Source: Microbispora bryophytorum
GTDB taxonomy: Bacteria; Actinomycetota; Actinomycetes; Streptosporangiales; Streptosporangiaceae
Direction: 5' to 3'
Length of the DNA: 64,000 nt
Assembly (NCBI RefSeq): GCF_006874465.1
Contig: NZ_VIRL01000015.1
Span: forward strand, 1-64,000
The notes under the pieces were generated by a model that had not been told where the DNA came from, ran no database searches, and saw only the letters and a program-made list of their open reading frames with translations. Below are positions 56,460-64,000 of this stretch, one piece after another (the stretch's first letter is position 1; every line of letters begins with the position of its first letter). Made by a program: the position numbers and the translations under genes.

Positions 56460-57518
56460 TCACGAGGACGGCGCGTCCACGCACACGTCGGTTTCGGGCA
56501 CGGGGTAGTGGAACCAGCCGCGTTCCGCCGCCTGTGCCCCGGCCTGGAACCGGCTGCGGGCGCCCAGCCGGTTCATCAGGTCGGCCGTGATCCTGCGGCA
56601 CGTCCTGGTGGAGATCCCGAGTTTGCGCGCGACCACCTCGTCGGTGTGCCCCTCGTACAGGAACCTCAGCAGTTCGCGCTCCTGGCCGGTGAGGCCGTGG
56701 CGGTCGCGTGCCCGGGGCGCGCCGAAGTCCCGGCCGCGTTCCCACAGCAGGTCGAACAGCGTGCGCATCGCCACGACCATGCCCGCGCCGCGGACCAGCA
56801 CCGCGCCCAGCGCGGTGTGCTCGGAGTCGACCGGGACCATCGCGACCTCCCGGTCCACGATGATCATCCGGATGGGCAGCACGGGAACGGTGCGCACCCG
56901 GGCGCCGAGCCGGGTGAGCCGGCGGGCATAACCCGACGTGGCCGGATCCCGATCGATCGTGTCGAGGCAGAGGGCGCGCACATCCACCCCGCGTTCCAGC
57001 ATCTGCCTGTCCGCCGACCGGCTCGCCGTCATGCTCTCGGCGGACTGCGCGCCGATCGGCATCAGGGACAGGAACTCATGGCGCGCGTCACGCGCCAGCT
57101 GCACCGACCGCTCTCGGACCGCGTCGATGTCCGCGAGGCGTTCGAGGACATCGCCGGACGCGTGACGGGTGATCGCGTACTCGGCCGCCAGCACGGCGAT
57201 CACCGCCCGGCTCTCCGCGATCTGGTTCTGCTGCCGGACCAGCTCGGCCTCTTGGTGTTTGACGAGGGCTTCCAGCGCGATCTCCGGGCTCACCGGGCAC
57301 AGCGCACCCGGGCTCTCCCGCGACGGCCGCAACAGCGAGAGCCCTTGCAGGCAGTCCAGTGCGGCCCGGACGTCGTCCTCGTTCAGGTCCAGCCGCAGCC
57401 CCAAATCGGCGACCGTGCTGTCCGGCTCCGCCAGGACGGTAAGGTAAACCGATTCGCTGATAGCGTCCAAACCGAAACCCTGGAGCACGCTGTTACGGCA
57501 ATGCCTGCGAATCAACAT
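56460..57518 (-). CDS. LuxR-type regulator with TrmB-like N-terminal domain
   Basis: 352 residues. The N-terminal winged helix (LQGFGLDAISESVYLTVLAEPDSTVADLG) resembles TrmB sugar-sensing regulators; the middle region is a PLD-like sensor (DRQMLERGVDVRALCLDTID...VPVLPIRMIIVDREVAMVP); the C-terminus is a LuxR HTH (LTGQERELLRFLYEGHTDEVVARKLGISTRTCRRITADLM). This group regulates many antibiotic clusters. ATG 57518 has GAGGGA upstream. It is convergent with the PKS gene, two bases apart, and divergent from the LAL gene. Confidence 0.85.
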   Translation of the reverse strand: MLIRRHCRNSVLQGFGLDAISESVYLTVLAEPDSTVADLGLRLDLNEDDVRAALDCLQGLSLLRPSRESPGALCPVSPEIALEALVKHQEAELVRQQNQIAESRAVIAVLAAEYAITRHASGDVLERLADIDAVRERSVQLARDARHEFLSLMPIGAQSAESMTASRSADRQMLERGVDVRALCLDTIDRDPATSGYARRLTRLGARVRTVPVLPIRMIIVDREVAMVPVDSEHTALGAVLVRGAGMVVAMRTLFDLLWERGRDFGAPRARDRHGLTGQERELLRFLYEGHTDEVVARKLGISTRTCRRITADLMNRLGARSRFQAGAQAAERGWFHYPVPETDVCVDAPSS

Positions 57519-57942
57519 GCCATTTCCCTCGCACACCGCCGGCAGTTCGCTGTATCGCGTCACATGGCAGTTATCCGGCGCTGAGCATCGCGGCAGCCTG
57601 CCAGGCACCGTCATATTAAGGCTGCCCCGCCAACTCGTCTCCGCGGCGCCGGTTGCCATCTGCTTTGGCAACCGGGCAGGTCGGCGGATCGTGTGGACCG
57701 GTCCGACGGGAAGTCGTCAAACGCTCACGGAGCGTGGACGCGCGGGTGGCGACGCCATTTCACGAGCGGGCGGCGGCTGACAACATCCTGCCAGGACACC
57801 TCTTGCCAGTCGGCGGCCGCTGACATTCCGGCGACAATTCTGTAAACATTGTGGGAGCGCTCCCATTGCAATCCGCCGATCGTTTCACAGCTGCGCCCGA
57901 AAGCCGGCCAGCAAGCACCGGACAAGAGTGCGAGGCAGTTGA
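57519..57942. promoter_or_regulatory. Divergent promoter region between the LuxR/TrmB-like gene and the LAL gene
   Basis: A 424-base gene-free stretch. The clearest element is the 14-bp operator at 57852-57865 (listed separately). AT-richer patches occur around 57610 (CATATTAAGG) and 57835-57850 (CAATTCTGTAAACATTG). No ORF with a ribosome site and coding bias was found. A GAGG site at 57932-57935 serves the LAL gene start. Confidence 0.6.
57852..57865. promoter_or_regulatory. CelR/CebR-type operator TGGGAGCGCTCCCA
   Basis: A perfect 14-bp palindrome identical to the site described for the LacI-family cellulose/cellobiose regulators CelR (Thermobifida) and CebR (Streptomyces). It lies 77 bases before the GTG of the LAL regulator gene, a position suited to blocking its promoter. 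No cellulase or cellobiose transporter gene is nearby, and no cebR/celR gene is in the window. Confidence 0.8.
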
Positions 57943-60819
57943 GTGACAGATATGAGTGCGCTGCCGCGGTGGTATCCGGCGCCCGGAAACACGGCTGCCG
58001 CCGCGGCGCCGGATCGATGTCGGCCGACGGGTCCGCTCATCGGACGGGAGGCACAACACCGGGAGATCGAAGCCGCCGTTTCCCGCTTGTCGAAGGGCCG
58101 CCCCGCGCTCATCGAAATCAGCGGGGATCCCGCAATGGGCAAGACCGCGTTACTCGCCGAGGTGACACGCGTCGCACGGGTGGCGGGAATCGCCGCGTTC
58201 ACCGGCCGGCCGCACCCGGCCGACGGCGATCTGGCGTTCGGAGCGATCGTCGACGCTCTGGACGGTCCGCTCTCCGCCACGCGGAGCGGACGGCTCGAAG
58301 GGCTGACGGCGGTCCATCTGGACGTGCTGGCGGCCGTCTTCCCCTCCCTGGCCGCGGGCGCCGGCGCGCCTCCGGAGGCCACGGCGCCCCACCGCACCGG
58401 TCACGCCGTTCGCGTGCTCCTGGAGGTGCTCGCCTCGTCCCGGCCGATCGCCCTCGTCCTCGACGATCTGCATCACGCCGACGCGGGCACCGTCGACGTG
58501 GTGTCCCGGCTGATGGCCACGCCGCCGCGCGCCCCCGTGCTCCTCGCCTTCGCGCACCGCCCCCGGCAGGCGTCCCCGCGACTGCGCGCCGCCGCGGACA
58601 CGGCGCGGGAGGTCACCCGTCTGCGCCTGCAACCGCTGGCCGAAAGCGACGCCCTCACTCTGGTCGACGAGGACCTGCCCGCGGAATGGCGCAGGGATCT
58701 GTATCGCGCGAGCGAGGGCAATCCGGGTTATCTCGGAGCCCTGACCGATCTGCTGCACGGCGGCCCGCCCGGCATCGACGAGGCCGACATCGCCCCGGTG
58801 CCGCCGTGGTTCGCCTCGCTCGTGACCACCGAGGTCGCCCGCCTGTCGGCCACGGGGAGACTGGTCGTCGCCGCGTGTTCCGTGCTCGGCGACCCTCTCA
58901 CCGTGCCGTTGGTGGCCGCGGTCGCCGAGCTCGACGAGCAGGACGCCTATCCGGCCATCGACGAGATCGCCTCCCACGACCTCATCCGTCTCGTGGCGGG
59001 CACCGGGCGGTTCGAGTTCCGGCACTCGCTGGTGCGTCGCGCCGTCTATCACGACGTGAGCCCCGGCTGGCGGCTCGGCGCCCACGCGCGGGTGGCTCGG
59101 CTGCTGACCGGCCGTACGTCCGGCGTCGCCGGGAGTGCGGTCGAGGGGGCCGTCGAGAGGGCGCCGCACGTCACGCGGATCGCCACCTCGCGCGACCTCG
59201 GCGCGGTCGCGCTGCTCGCCGCGGCCGCCGACGACATCGAGACGGCGTGTCCGCGGCGGGCGGCCCAATGGCGGCGGGCGGCCCTCGACATGCTTCCCGG
59301 CGACCTAGCCAGTGATCTGCCCGGCGATCTGCCCGGCGATCTTCTCGGCGATGACGACGAGCGTGCCGGCGGCCGCGTCGGTCTGCTGCTCGCGCTCGGC
59401 AGAGCCTGCGCGTCGGCGGGGCAGCCGGAGCAGGCGTCCGACGCCTTGGCCGAGGCCCTGCGGCTGCTCCCCCCCGGCGTCCACGGCCTGCGCGCCGCGG
59501 TGGTCGCGGAGCGCGCCCACCTTCTGCACGACCTGGGCCGATCCGGCGAGGCCCGCGTCCTGGTGGGCGCCGAACTGGCGCACACCCGGCATGAGGCCGA
59601 TCGCGCGGCCCTGTCGTACGAGCAGGCGTGGCTCGAAACGGTGAGCGGTGACCCCGCCACGGCGTGCGACGACGCCGCGCGGGCCGGCCGCATGGCCGAT
59701 CGGCTCGATCTGCGCCTGCTGGACTGCGCGGCGCGAGGGACTCTCGCCGTCGCGGCGGTGCTCTCGGGGACGCCGTCGGCGGGAAGACTCGACGAGCTCC
59801 CCCGAGCCGCCGCGGTCCTCGGCGCCCTCACCGACGACGAACTGGCCATGCGCCCCGACGCGCCGCTGTGGATCGGCTGGGCCGTGCTTCTCCTCGAACG
59901 CCCGCACGACGCGATACAGCATCTCGATCGCGCCGTGACCGTCAGCCGGTCGGCGGGCCGGTGGGCCGTCGAATGCCACGCGCTGGTGGCGCGGGTCATG
60001 GCGCTGTGCGCCGGCGACCGGCTCACGGCGGCCCAGGAGAGCGCCGACGAGGCCGCGCAGGCGGCCTGGCGGTCGGGGAGCGCCACGCTCCGCTCCTACG
60101 CGCAGGCGGCGCGCTGCCTGGTCGCGGCCCGCATGGGCGACCTCGACACCCTGCGACGCCGCCTGGCGGCCTCCGGCCCGCCGGTGGTGCGTGGCTGGCC
60201 CGGGGCGCTGGCCGCCGAGATGGTCGCGGAGGCGAGGCTGGCCGCGGGCGATCCCGACGGCTGCCGGAGCCTTCTCGAGATCGCCGGTGAAGAACGCGCG
60301 GCGGGTCCGGCGGCCGGGGTCCGGCGATGCGGGCTGCTCGCCCGCGCGGCGCTCGACGCCGGGCGGCCCGACGTGGCCGGCCGATGGGCCGCCGCGGCCG
60401 AGGCGCTCGCCGCCCGGTTCGAAGCCCCCGCGCCGGCGGCCGTCGCGCTGCTCACCCGAGCACAGGTCCTTGCCGCCGCCGACGCGACGGCCGGGGCGAA
60501 GGCCGCGTCCGACGCCGCCGCCGCGCTGGACGCCGCCGGGCTGACGTGGGACGCGGCGCGGGCCAGAAGCGTCGGGGAGGCGCTGCGGCGCTGCGGCCCG
60601 CCCGGCGACCGGCCGGGCGCCGCCCCCCTCACCGAACGCGAACGGCAGATCGCCGGGCTGGTCAGTGAAGGGCTGAAGAACCGGGAGATCGCCGACCGGC
60701 TCTACGTGACCCAGAAGACCGTGGAGATGCACCTGTCGCGCATCTTCGCCAAGCTCGGCGTGTCCAACCGGGTCGGCGTCGCCCGCGCGCTCTACGCGAC
60801 GTCCGTGAAGCCGGGGTGA
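57943..60819 (+). CDS. LAL-type (large ATP-binding LuxR) transcriptional regulator
   Basis: 958 residues. Walker A is ISGDPAMGKTALL (about 59-71), Walker B is ALVLDDLHHAD (170-180), then a long helical/TPR-like middle and a C-terminal LuxR HTH (LTERERQIAGLVSEGLKNREIADRLYVTQKTVEMHLSRIFAKLGV). LAL proteins often activate polyketide clusters. GTG 57943 is preferred to ATG 57952 because GAGG (57932-57935) has proper spacing to it. A linker near residues 450-465 (LPGDLASDLPGDLPGDL) is encoded by 12-bp repeats. The CelR/CebR box upstream suggests sugar-dependent expression. Confidence 0.9.
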   Translation: MTDMSALPRWYPAPGNTAAAAAPDRCRPTGPLIGREAQHREIEAAVSRLSKGRPALIEISGDPAMGKTALLAEVTRVARVAGIAAFTGRPHPADGDLAFGAIVDALDGPLSATRSGRLEGLTAVHLDVLAAVFPSLAAGAGAPPEATAPHRTGHAVRVLLEVLASSRPIALVLDDLHHADAGTVDVVSRLMATPPRAPVLLAFAHRPRQASPRLRAAADTAREVTRLRLQPLAESDALTLVDEDLPAEWRRDLYRASEGNPGYLGALTDLLHGGPPGIDEADIAPVPPWFASLVTTEVARLSATGRLVVAACSVLGDPLTVPLVAAVAELDEQDAYPAIDEIASHDLIRLVAGTGRFEFRHSLVRRAVYHDVSPGWRLGAHARVARLLTGRTSGVAGSAVEGAVERAPHVTRIATSRDLGAVALLAAAADDIETACPRRAAQWRRAALDMLPGDLASDLPGDLPGDLLGDDDERAGGRVGLLLALGRACASAGQPEQASDALAEALRLLPPGVHGLRAAVVAERAHLLHDLGRSGEARVLVGAELAHTRHEADRAALSYEQAWLETVSGDPATACDDAARAGRMADRLDLRLLDCAARGTLAVAAVLSGTPSAGRLDELPRAAAVLGALTDDELAMRPDAPLWIGWAVLLLERPHDAIQHLDRAVTVSRSAGRWAVECHALVARVMALCAGDRLTAAQESADEAAQAAWRSGSATLRSYAQAARCLVAARMGDLDTLRRRLAASGPPVVRGWPGALAAEMVAEARLAAGDPDGCRSLLEIAGEERAAGPAAGVRRCGLLARAALDAGRPDVAGRWAAAAEALAARFEAPAPAAVALLTRAQVLAAADATAGAKAASDAAAALDAAGLTWDAARARSVGEALRRCGPPGDRPGAAPLTERERQIAGLVSEGLKNREIADRLYVTQKTVEMHLSRIFAKLGVSNRVGVARALYATSVKPG

Positions 60820-60928
60820 CCGCGCCGCCGCGACACCGGCGTCCGGCGGCCGGGCGGACCTTGATTGTTTACCGAAGACGGAGCACCGCGAGGGCAGGTG
60901 ATCCGATCCGGGTGGGAAAAGGCTCCTC

Positions 60929-61453
60929 ATGATGCGCAACCTGGTGAACGGCGCCGTCGGCGGCGCGCTCGCGACGGCCGTGTACAGCGCGATGCTGATG
61001 GCGGCGGACAGGGCCGGCCTGCTGGAGGAGCCGCCGCCGAGGCGGTTCGCGCGGCTGACCCTCTCCGGGCGGGACAAGCCCCGGAGGGGGGAGAACGTGC
61101 TGGGCACGATCGCGCACTTCGCGTTCGGCTCCTCCTGCGGCTCGATGCTCGGCCTGCTCTCGGCCGGACAGCGGGTGCCCGTTCCGATCGGCACGGCGTA
61201 CGGGTTGCTGGTGTGGTATTTCGGCTACCAGGGCCTCGCGCCGAGCATCGGCGCCTACCCGCCCTTGCCGAAGGATCGCGCGGGACGCCAGGCCGCGCTG
61301 CTGGCGGGACACCTGCTGTGGGGCACCGCGCTCGCCCTCGCGCTCAACCGGCTGCGTACCGAGAAGGCGCCGATGACCGCCGGGCTCGCGCCCCGAGCGC
61401 GCGAGCAGGTCCGGCGCATCATGCCCACCCCCGAGCCCGTCCCGGCTCGGTGA
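60929..61453 (+). CDS. Small membrane protein (DUF6789-like)
   Basis: 174 residues with about four hydrophobic segments (NGAVGGALATAVYSAMLMAAD, NVLGTIAHFAFGSSCGSMLGLL, GTAYGLLVWYFGYQGL, LLAGHLLWGTALALALNRL). The GxxATxxYSxxM start and AHFAFG segment resemble the DUF6789 family, whose role is unknown. It follows the LAL gene on the same strand by ~110 bases. Confidence 0.7.
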   Translation: MMRNLVNGAVGGALATAVYSAMLMAADRAGLLEEPPPRRFARLTLSGRDKPRRGENVLGTIAHFAFGSSCGSMLGLLSAGQRVPVPIGTAYGLLVWYFGYQGLAPSIGAYPPLPKDRAGRQAALLAGHLLWGTALALALNRLRTEKAPMTAGLAPRAREQVRRIMPTPEPVPAR

Positions 61454-61456
61454 CGT

Positions 61457-61579
61457 TCACCAGAACCTGACTTCCGGATATTTCGCCGACGGCCCGTCCA
61501 GCAGGGGCCGGCGCCTGCCCTTCAGGTGGGTGTCGAGGAAGGCGGTGACGTAGTCCCGGGTGATCCGGAGGGAACGCTG
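61457..61579 (-). pseudogene. 3' remnant of an alpha/beta hydrolase (PAF-acetylhydrolase-like) gene
   Basis: On the minus strand this frame encodes a C-terminus, QRSLRITRDYVTAFLDTHL then KGRRRPLLDGPSAKYPEVRFW, ending in TGA. This matches the typical end of secreted alpha/beta hydrolases of the platelet-activating-factor acetylhydrolase type. Upstream of it the sequence belongs to a response regulator gene on the other strand, so the rest of the hydrolase is missing. It appears to be a leftover of a rearrangement. Confidence 0.6.
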
Positions 61580-61590
61580 ATTCCCGCCGC

Positions 61591-62241
61591 ATGATCCGCG
61601 TACTGATCGTCGACGACGAGGCGCTGGTCAGGTCGGGGCTGCGGATGATCCTGGAGGCGGCGGGCGACATGGTGATCGTGGGCGAGGCGCGCGACGGCGA
61701 GGAGGCGATCGGCGCGGCCGCCCGGCTCCGGCCCGAGGTCGTGCTCATGGACGTCCGGATGCCCGGCATGGACGGCCTGACCACCGCGGGGCGGCTCCTG
61801 CGCGCCGCCGCCGGCGCCCCGAAGGTGGTGATGCTGACCACCTTCGATCTGGACGAGTACGTCCACGAGGCGCTGCGTCTCGGCGCCGTGGGGTTCCTCC
61901 TCAAGGACACCCCGCCGCGCGAGCTGATCGCCGCGGTCCGCACCGTCGCCGCGGGGAACGCGATGCTCTCCCCGGCCGTTCTGAAGCGGCTCATCGGCTC
62001 GTTCGTCCACAAGGCGCCCTCGCGTGCCGAGGCCGCGCGCGAGCGGCTCGCCGCCCTCACGGCCCGGGAGGACGACGTGATCAGAGCGCTGGCACGCGGC
62101 CTGTCGAACGCCGAGGTCGGACGGGAGCTGATGCTGTCGGAGCCGACGGTGAAGGCGCACGTGAGCCGGCTGCTCGCGAAGCTGGGCCTGGCCAACCGAG
62201 TGCAGGCCGCGATCCTCGTCCACGACGCCGACCTCTCCTGA
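61591..62241 (+). CDS. LuxR (NarL-type) response regulator, no adjacent kinase
   Basis: 216 residues. The receiver domain has the acidic pair (LIVDDEALVR), phosphoacceptor Asp (VVLMDVRMPGMDG), Thr (VVMLTTFDLDEYV) and Lys (GFLLKDTPP); the C-terminal HTH is LTAREDDVIRALARGLSNAEVGRELMLSEPTVKAHVSRLLAKLGL. Such genes normally follow a kinase gene, but here the upstream DNA is a hydrolase remnant on the other strand. The few in-frame codons before it (GTLIPAA then TGA overlapping ATG) look like a kinase tail, hinting that a kinase was deleted. Confidence 0.9.
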   Translation: MIRVLIVDDEALVRSGLRMILEAAGDMVIVGEARDGEEAIGAAARLRPEVVLMDVRMPGMDGLTTAGRLLRAAAGAPKVVMLTTFDLDEYVHEALRLGAVGFLLKDTPPRELIAAVRTVAAGNAMLSPAVLKRLIGSFVHKAPSRAEAARERLAALTAREDDVIRALARGLSNAEVGRELMLSEPTVKAHVSRLLAKLGLANRVQAAILVHDADLS

Positions 62242-62452
62242 GGCCGGCGTTTCCCCATACGAAAGTAGGGACTGACGCCCGCCGATCGTCCGATGTGCCG
62301 TGACCTGCCGAGTGTCTAGTTTCATGCCGTGTCGGCCCTGACCCCCGTGCCGGGGATGCGCCAGCGTCCGATCCGGGACCTCCCGGATGTCCCCGATGCT
62401 CCCCGGCCGACACGGTGTACCCAAGCCCTGACGGACGAACGGAGTCACGCTG

Positions 62453-63076
62453 ATGTCGCACGCGATCCTCGACCTGGTCCAGCAGGTGATGTCATCGCCC
62501 TGGTTGTATGTGGCGCTGTTCGCCCTGGCGCTGCTCGACGGGTTCTTCCCGATCGTGCCGGCCGAGACCTCGGTGATCACCGCCGCGGTGTTCGCCGCGT
62601 CGGGCGAGACCAACCTGGCCCTGGTCATCGTGGTCGCGGCTCTCGGCGCATGCGCGGGTGACCACGTCTCCTACCTGATCGGCAGCAGGTCGGCGGGCAG
62701 GCTGCGGGAGAAGAAGCCGTTCGTCTGGGCGCGGAGCGCGCTGGCCGAGCGGGGTGGTCTCGTCCTGGTCATGGCCAGATACATCCCCGGTGGACGCACC
62801 GCGACGACGCTCACCATGGGCGCCGTACGGCATCCGCTGCGCTCGTTCACGTTCTTCGACGTGATCGCGGCGGGCTCGTGGGCGGTGTACTCCGGGCTGA
62901 TCGGCTTCTTCGGCGGGACGGCGTTCGAGAGCGACCCGATCAAGGGCCTGCTCCTCGGCCTCGCCATCGCGCTGTCGATCGCCGCGCTCGTCGAGCTGGT
63001 GAGATGGCTCAGGAAACGACGCGCCGCCCGGCTCTGCCTGGAGCGTCTTCCCGCTCACGCGGCGGCGCGCAGGTAG
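62453..63076 (+). CDS. DedA family integral membrane protein
   Basis: 207 residues. DedA/VTT features are the N-terminal re-entrant region (LFALALLDGFFPIVPAETSVITAAVFAA), GDHVSYLIGSRSAG, and the conserved Arg/Gly stretch MARYIPGGRTATTLTMGAVRHP. These proteins move or scramble lipids such as undecaprenyl phosphate or phosphatidylethanolamine. Its 3' end overlaps the convergent response regulator gene by 22 bases. Confidence 0.9.
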   Translation: MSHAILDLVQQVMSSPWLYVALFALALLDGFFPIVPAETSVITAAVFAASGETNLALVIVVAALGACAGDHVSYLIGSRSAGRLREKKPFVWARSALAERGGLVLVMARYIPGGRTATTLTMGAVRHPLRSFTFFDVIAAGSWAVYSGLIGFFGGTAFESDPIKGLLLGLAIALSIAALVELVRWLRKRRAARLCLERLPAHAAARR

Positions 63077-63711
63077 GCGAGCACGGCGAGCACCCGGCGG
63101 TGGTCGTCGGCGTCCGGAGGCAGGTCCAGCTTGGCCAGGATGCTCGCGATGTGCTTGGCGACGGCCGCCTCGGAGACGAACAGCGCGCGGGCGATCGCGG
63201 CGTTCGACCGCCCCTCCGCGACGAGGGCGAGCACCTCGCGCTCGCGCGGCGTGAGCCGGGCCAGCGGGTCGCGGCGCCCGCGCAGCAGCTGCCGGACGAC
63301 CTCGGCGTCGATCACCGTGCCGCCGCCCGCGACCGTCGTCACCGCGTCGGCGAACTGCGTGACCTCGCCGATCCGGTCCTTCAGCAGGTAGCCGACGCCG
63401 CCCCCGCCCGAGGGGCGGGCCTGGTCGAGCAGTTCGGCGGCGTAGGTCTGCTCGACGTACTGGCTGAGCACCAGCACCGCGAGGGACGGCCGCGCCGCCC
63501 GCAGCTCCAGCACGGCCCGCAGTCCCTCGTCGCTGTAGCCGGGCGGCATGCGCACGTCGGCGACCACCACGTCCGGGTCCTGCTCGGCGACCGCCGCAAT
63601 CAGCGCGGGGGCGTCGCCGACGGCCGCGACGACGCTGTGCCCGAACCGCTCCAGCAGGCCGGCGAGGCCCTCCCGGAGCAGCACCGAGTCCTCGGCGATC
63701 ACCACTCGCAC
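63055..63711 (-). CDS. LuxR (NarL-type) response regulator
   Basis: 218 residues starting at GTG 63711 (VRVVIAEDSVLLREGL). Phosphoacceptor Asp is in VVVADVRMPPGYSDEGLRAV, conserved Lys in GYLLKDRIGEV, and the HTH is LTPREREVLALVAEGRSNAAIARALFVSEAAVAKHIASILAKLDL. It overlaps the kinase gene by 13 bases, forming a two-component operon. Confidence 0.92.
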   Translation of the reverse strand: MRVVIAEDSVLLREGLAGLLERFGHSVVAAVGDAPALIAAVAEQDPDVVVADVRMPPGYSDEGLRAVLELRAARPSLAVLVLSQYVEQTYAAELLDQARPSGGGGVGYLLKDRIGEVTQFADAVTTVAGGGTVIDAEVVRQLLRGRRDPLARLTPREREVLALVAEGRSNAAIARALFVSEAAVAKHIASILAKLDLPPDADDHRRVLAVLAYLRAAA

Positions 63712-64000
63712 GGGATCTGCGCCCTCACCGTGGTCGGGCCGCCGCACGGGCTCTCGACGGTCAGTGTGCCGCCGACGGCCGCCACCCGGTCGGCGAGCCC
63801 GGTCAGGCCGGTGCCGCCCGCCGGGTCCGCTCCCCCGATCCCGTCGTCGGCGATCTCCAGCAGGAGCCTCCCCCGGCGCAGCCGGCCGCGCACCGCGCAG
63901 GAGCCGGCCCCGCTGTGCTTGGCCACGTTCGCCAGCGCCTCGCAGGCGACGTAGTAGGCGGCGGCCTCCACCCGCTCGGGCAGCCGCCGGTCCAGCTCGA
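63699..64000 (-). CDS. Sensor histidine kinase (NarL-partner type), C-terminal part, runs off the window
   Basis: The frame is open to the end of the window. Residues visible are the ATPase part: LDRRLPERVEAAAYYVACEALANVAKHSGA (N box), EIADDGIGGADP (G1) and GTGLTGLADRVAAVGGTL (G2). It lacks its own sensor and DHp regions here because they lie outside. It is coupled to the response regulator downstream. Confidence 0.92.
   Translation of the reverse strand, partial: ELDRRLPERVEAAAYYVACEALANVAKHSGAGSCAVRGRLRRGRLLLEIADDGIGGADPAGGTGLTGLADRVAAVGGTLTVESPCGGPTTVRAQIPCEW

Noticed and set aside
1-64000. tRNA or rRNA genes
   Set aside because: No cloverleaf-like segment with a GTTCGAATC-type T-loop, and no rRNA-like sequence, was noticed by eye; a tRNAscan/cmsearch run would settle it.

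Overview
The window is very GC-rich, with overlapping operon-style genes and many GTG starts, as expected of a filamentous actinomycete. A perfect CelR/CebR-type operator, several LuxR/LAL/NB-ARC regulators, a DrrAB transporter and a modular PKS fit Streptosporangiales or Streptomycetales; the genus cannot be fixed from the sequence alone.

Layout. 1-550: the 3' part of an IS200/IS605-type tnpB with its right-end hairpin, abutting a tetR gene. 547-19947: accessory metabolism and secretion. This part holds TetR with an aldo/keto reductase, two membrane/surface proteins, an atypical SDR, a secreted zinc carboxypeptidase, a secreted beta-rich protein, an SPW membrane protein, a Rieske ferredoxin with its reductase, IclR with a BetA-like GMC oxidoreductase and BetB-like aldehyde dehydrogenase, a hydrolase with MarR, a Mut7-C protein, MerR, a DUF6461-like protein and an FMN hydroxyacid oxidase.

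20115-31459: a surface-glycan locus. GmhA, HldE and GmhB provide a near-complete ADP-heptose pathway. They sit with two family-9 (heptosyltransferase-like) transferases, GT2 and GT4 enzymes, a nucleotide-sugar epimerase/decarboxylase, an SDR, a NodU-type carbamoyltransferase and one further glycosyltransferase. Nine of these genes form one leftward, translationally coupled operon.

31730-60819: an unusual biosynthetic gene cluster. A leftward, tightly coupled arm encodes KAS III, an ATP-grasp ligase, a fold-III PLP decarboxylase, a discrete ACP, a KAS III-like protein without its catalytic Cys, an acyl-CoA-dehydrogenase C-domain-like protein, a full acyl-CoA dehydrogenase, AcpS and a DrrAB exporter. 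The ACP/ATP-grasp/PLP-decarboxylase trio is the logic used in butirosin side-chain assembly, where an amino acid is loaded on an ACP and decarboxylated there. The rightward arm encodes a free-standing condensation protein and a 4117-residue PKS. The PKS reads KSQ-AT(dead)-ACP / KS-AT-KR-ACP / KS-AT(dead)-DH-KR-ACP, with no thioesterase. My model is that the left arm makes an amine-bearing ACP thioester, the PKS makes a short acyl chain (about C6 if all units are malonate), and the free C protein joins them or releases the product. Regulators flank the cluster: a shortened XRE-NB-ARC protein, a LuxR/TrmB-like protein, and a LAL regulator whose promoter carries a cellobiose-type operator.

60929-64000: a small membrane protein, the 3' remnant of an alpha/beta hydrolase gene, an orphan LuxR response regulator, a DedA protein, and a two-component pair whose kinase runs off the end of the window.
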